A DNA stretch of 6,634 nt from contig JAKAPN010000065.1 of NCBI GenBank assembly GCA_021822995.1, forward strand, positions 1 through 6,634, in the 5' to 3' direction. Of this stretch, positions 5,706 through 6,634 are shown one piece after another; position 1 is the first letter of the stretch; the number at the start of each line of letters is the position of its first letter. The notes beneath the pieces were generated by a model, which was not told the DNA's origin, did no database searches, and saw only the letters and a program-made list of their open reading frames with translations. Both the position numbers and the translations under genes were made by a program. This DNA comes from an archaeon (lineage in GTDB: Archaea > Thermoproteota > Nitrososphaeria > Nitrososphaerales > Gagatemarchaeaceae).

Positions 5706-6437
5706 CTAGTATTTGCTTGTAACTACGCCCTTCAGCGTCCCTTCGCCGTTTATCTCGACGACCGTCTCGAACGACTTCGAGTCCTCTACCGTCACCCCGC
5801 CGGTAACCTGCCACTCTCTGAACGACGCGTCGTTAGTCAGTTCAGCCCTCAGCTTGTGGCTGGACGTGAGCGCGAAAGTCCTTGTCCTGCCGGTCAGGTC
5901 CCTGCCGTCCACCATCACCTTCAGGAGGGCGGGGTCATCGCTGCCGACCGCGACTGGCCGGGTGTACCTCTTGTACAGCCTGCCGAGGAGATACCCGAAG
6001 ACGGCCGTCCAGACCGCCGCGAATACCCCCGTGGCGATGGAAGAGGGCTCGTCGAAGAAGAAACCAGAGTAGCCGAATACAAAGAGGTTGACCCCTGCCA
6101 CCATCGCGAAGAATTCTCCCTTGAGCGTGGGGCTGCCGCTTGGGATCGAGTCGTAGAGGATTCCGAAGAGCCCCGCATAAGCCAGGACGACGAAGAACGC
6201 GACGAAGGCTATGTACGGGACGTCTACCGCAACCACCGAAGAGAAACACTCCTCCAGTCCGCTCGTCGCGTTCACCACAGCGCCTGGGGTGCAGAGCGTA
6301 GAATACTGCTGCTGGATGAAACCCAGCACGTCAGGCTTGAGGAGGTAAAGGAGCGCCACGTTGAACACAGCCGTCCCCCCAACGTACAGGAAACCGCCGA
6401 GGGTCCCTGCCTTCACTCCGGCGAAGAACGAGCCCAA
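5706..6437 (-). CDS. Four-helix membrane protein with soluble beta-rich C-terminal domain, function unknown
   Basis: This 243-residue protein has predicted membrane helices at about 12-34, 73-95, 108-128 and 134-154. A 38-residue loop between the first two helices carries C49 and C64, which could form a disulfide outside the cell. After a basic stretch (LGRLYKRYTR) comes a soluble domain, about 165-243, ending in FREWQVTGGVTVEDSKS and NGEGTLKG. This F-x-x-W...GGV-x-V...G-x-GTL pattern resembles short beta repeats common in archaeal and bacterial surface proteins. However, the basic residues after the fourth helix would place it in the cytosol by the positive-inside rule. The start is TTG at 6437; an in-frame TAG lies just upstream, and GTG at 6416 is the alternative. 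It begins 9 nt after the peroxiredoxin stop, so the two genes almost certainly share a transcript. No specific function can be given. Confidence 0.82.
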   Translation of the reverse strand: MGSFFAGVKAGTLGGFLYVGGTAVFNVALLYLLKPDVLGFIQQQYSTLCTPGAVVNATSGLEECFSSVVAVDVPYIAFVAFFVVLAYAGLFGILYDSIPSGSPTLKGEFFAMVAGVNLFVFGYSGFFFDEPSSIATGVFAAVWTAVFGYLLGRLYKRYTRPVAVGSDDPALLKVMVDGRDLTGRTRTFALTSSHKLRAELTNDASFREWQVTGGVTVEDSKSFETVVEINGEGTLKGVVTSKY

Positions 6438-6446
6438 GCCCTCGTC

Positions 6447-6634
6447 CTATGACCCCAGCTCTGCCAGTACCTGAGCTTCGTGCCCCTTTGGCGACACCTT
6501 CCTGAATATCTTCTTGATCTTTCCGTCGCCGCCGATGACGAACGTCGACCTTTCCGTCCCCATGTACTTCCTCCCATAGTTGTTCTTCTCTTTCCATGTG
6601 TCGTAGAGGCGATGTGCCTTCAGGTCTTCGTCGC
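6447..6634 (-). CDS. bcp: Bcp/PrxQ-type peroxiredoxin, C-terminal part (5' end outside the window)
   Basis: The last 61 residues of a thiol peroxidase that reduces H2O2 and organic peroxides in the cytosol. The visible part has the family's helix YDTWKEKNNYGRKYMG, then TERSTFVIGGDGKIKKIF with the conserved Arg that helps activate the peroxidatic Cys, and the closing PKGHEAQVLAEL. This is the standard C-terminus of bacterioferritin comigratory protein (Bcp/PrxQ). The peroxidatic Cys lies outside the window. The TAG stop is at 6447-6449, and the membrane protein gene starts 9 nt later. Confidence 0.93.
   Translation of the reverse strand, partial: DEDLKAHRLYDTWKEKNNYGRKYMGTERSTFVIGGDGKIKKIFRKVSPKGHEAQVLAELGS

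Noticed and set aside
5856..6452. Plus-strand open frame opposite the membrane protein
   Set aside because: The product is highly charged (Arg/Glu) with no hydrophobic core, the mirror of a hydrophobic membrane protein on the other strand.

Overview
The window looks like GC-rich archaeal chromosome. Three things support this: AT-rich TATA-like boxes about 25-30 bp ahead of first-gene start codons, which is the layout of leaderless archaeal transcripts; frequent TTG starts; and an Lrp/AsnC-type regulator ending in a TRASH metal-binding domain next to a copper ATPase, an arrangement known from archaea such as Sulfolobus and Halobacterium. A member of the Nitrososphaeria or a related Thermoproteota lineage would fit, but the sequence alone does not fix the lineage.

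Layout, left to right. Positions 1-157 (minus) hold the first 52 residues of an M20-family metallopeptidase that runs off the left edge. Positions 212-3226 (minus) are a copper-homeostasis operon: an Lrp-TRASH regulator, then a Cu+ P-type ATPase (copA) with an N-terminal YHS/TRASH metal-binding module, then a free-standing HMA copper-chaperone domain that overlaps copA by 4 nt. Divergent from the regulator, at 3317-3463 (plus), is a very short gene for a 48-residue stand-alone YHS/TRASH protein, close in sequence to the N-terminus of CopA. Next, on plus, come an NAD(P)-dependent malic enzyme (3576-4988) and a GNAT acetyltransferase (about 5029-5490). A 50-residue Cys/His-containing protein (5487-5639, minus) converges on the acetyltransferase, and both stop codons lie in one CTAG. 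At the right edge, on minus, the C-terminal half of a Bcp/PrxQ peroxiredoxin (6447 onward) is followed 9 nt later by a four-helix membrane protein with a soluble C-terminal domain (5706-6437).

How it works together. The regulator, the two YHS/TRASH modules, the HMA protein and CopA together form a cytosolic copper sensing, handling and export set. The strongest unexplained signal is a pair of near-identical 16-bp inverted repeats (CTTTACATTCGTAAAG and CTTTACATCCGTAAAC, 14/16 identical). One sits in the regulator/YHS divergent intergenic region, the other directly upstream of copA, where it overlaps the regulator's last codons and stop. Each lies 2-5 bp upstream of a TATA-like box read on minus, over the expected TFB recognition element. 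They are therefore good candidates for the operators of this Lrp-TRASH regulator. No RNA genes, insertion sequences, CRISPR arrays or integrase-type mobile genes were seen.
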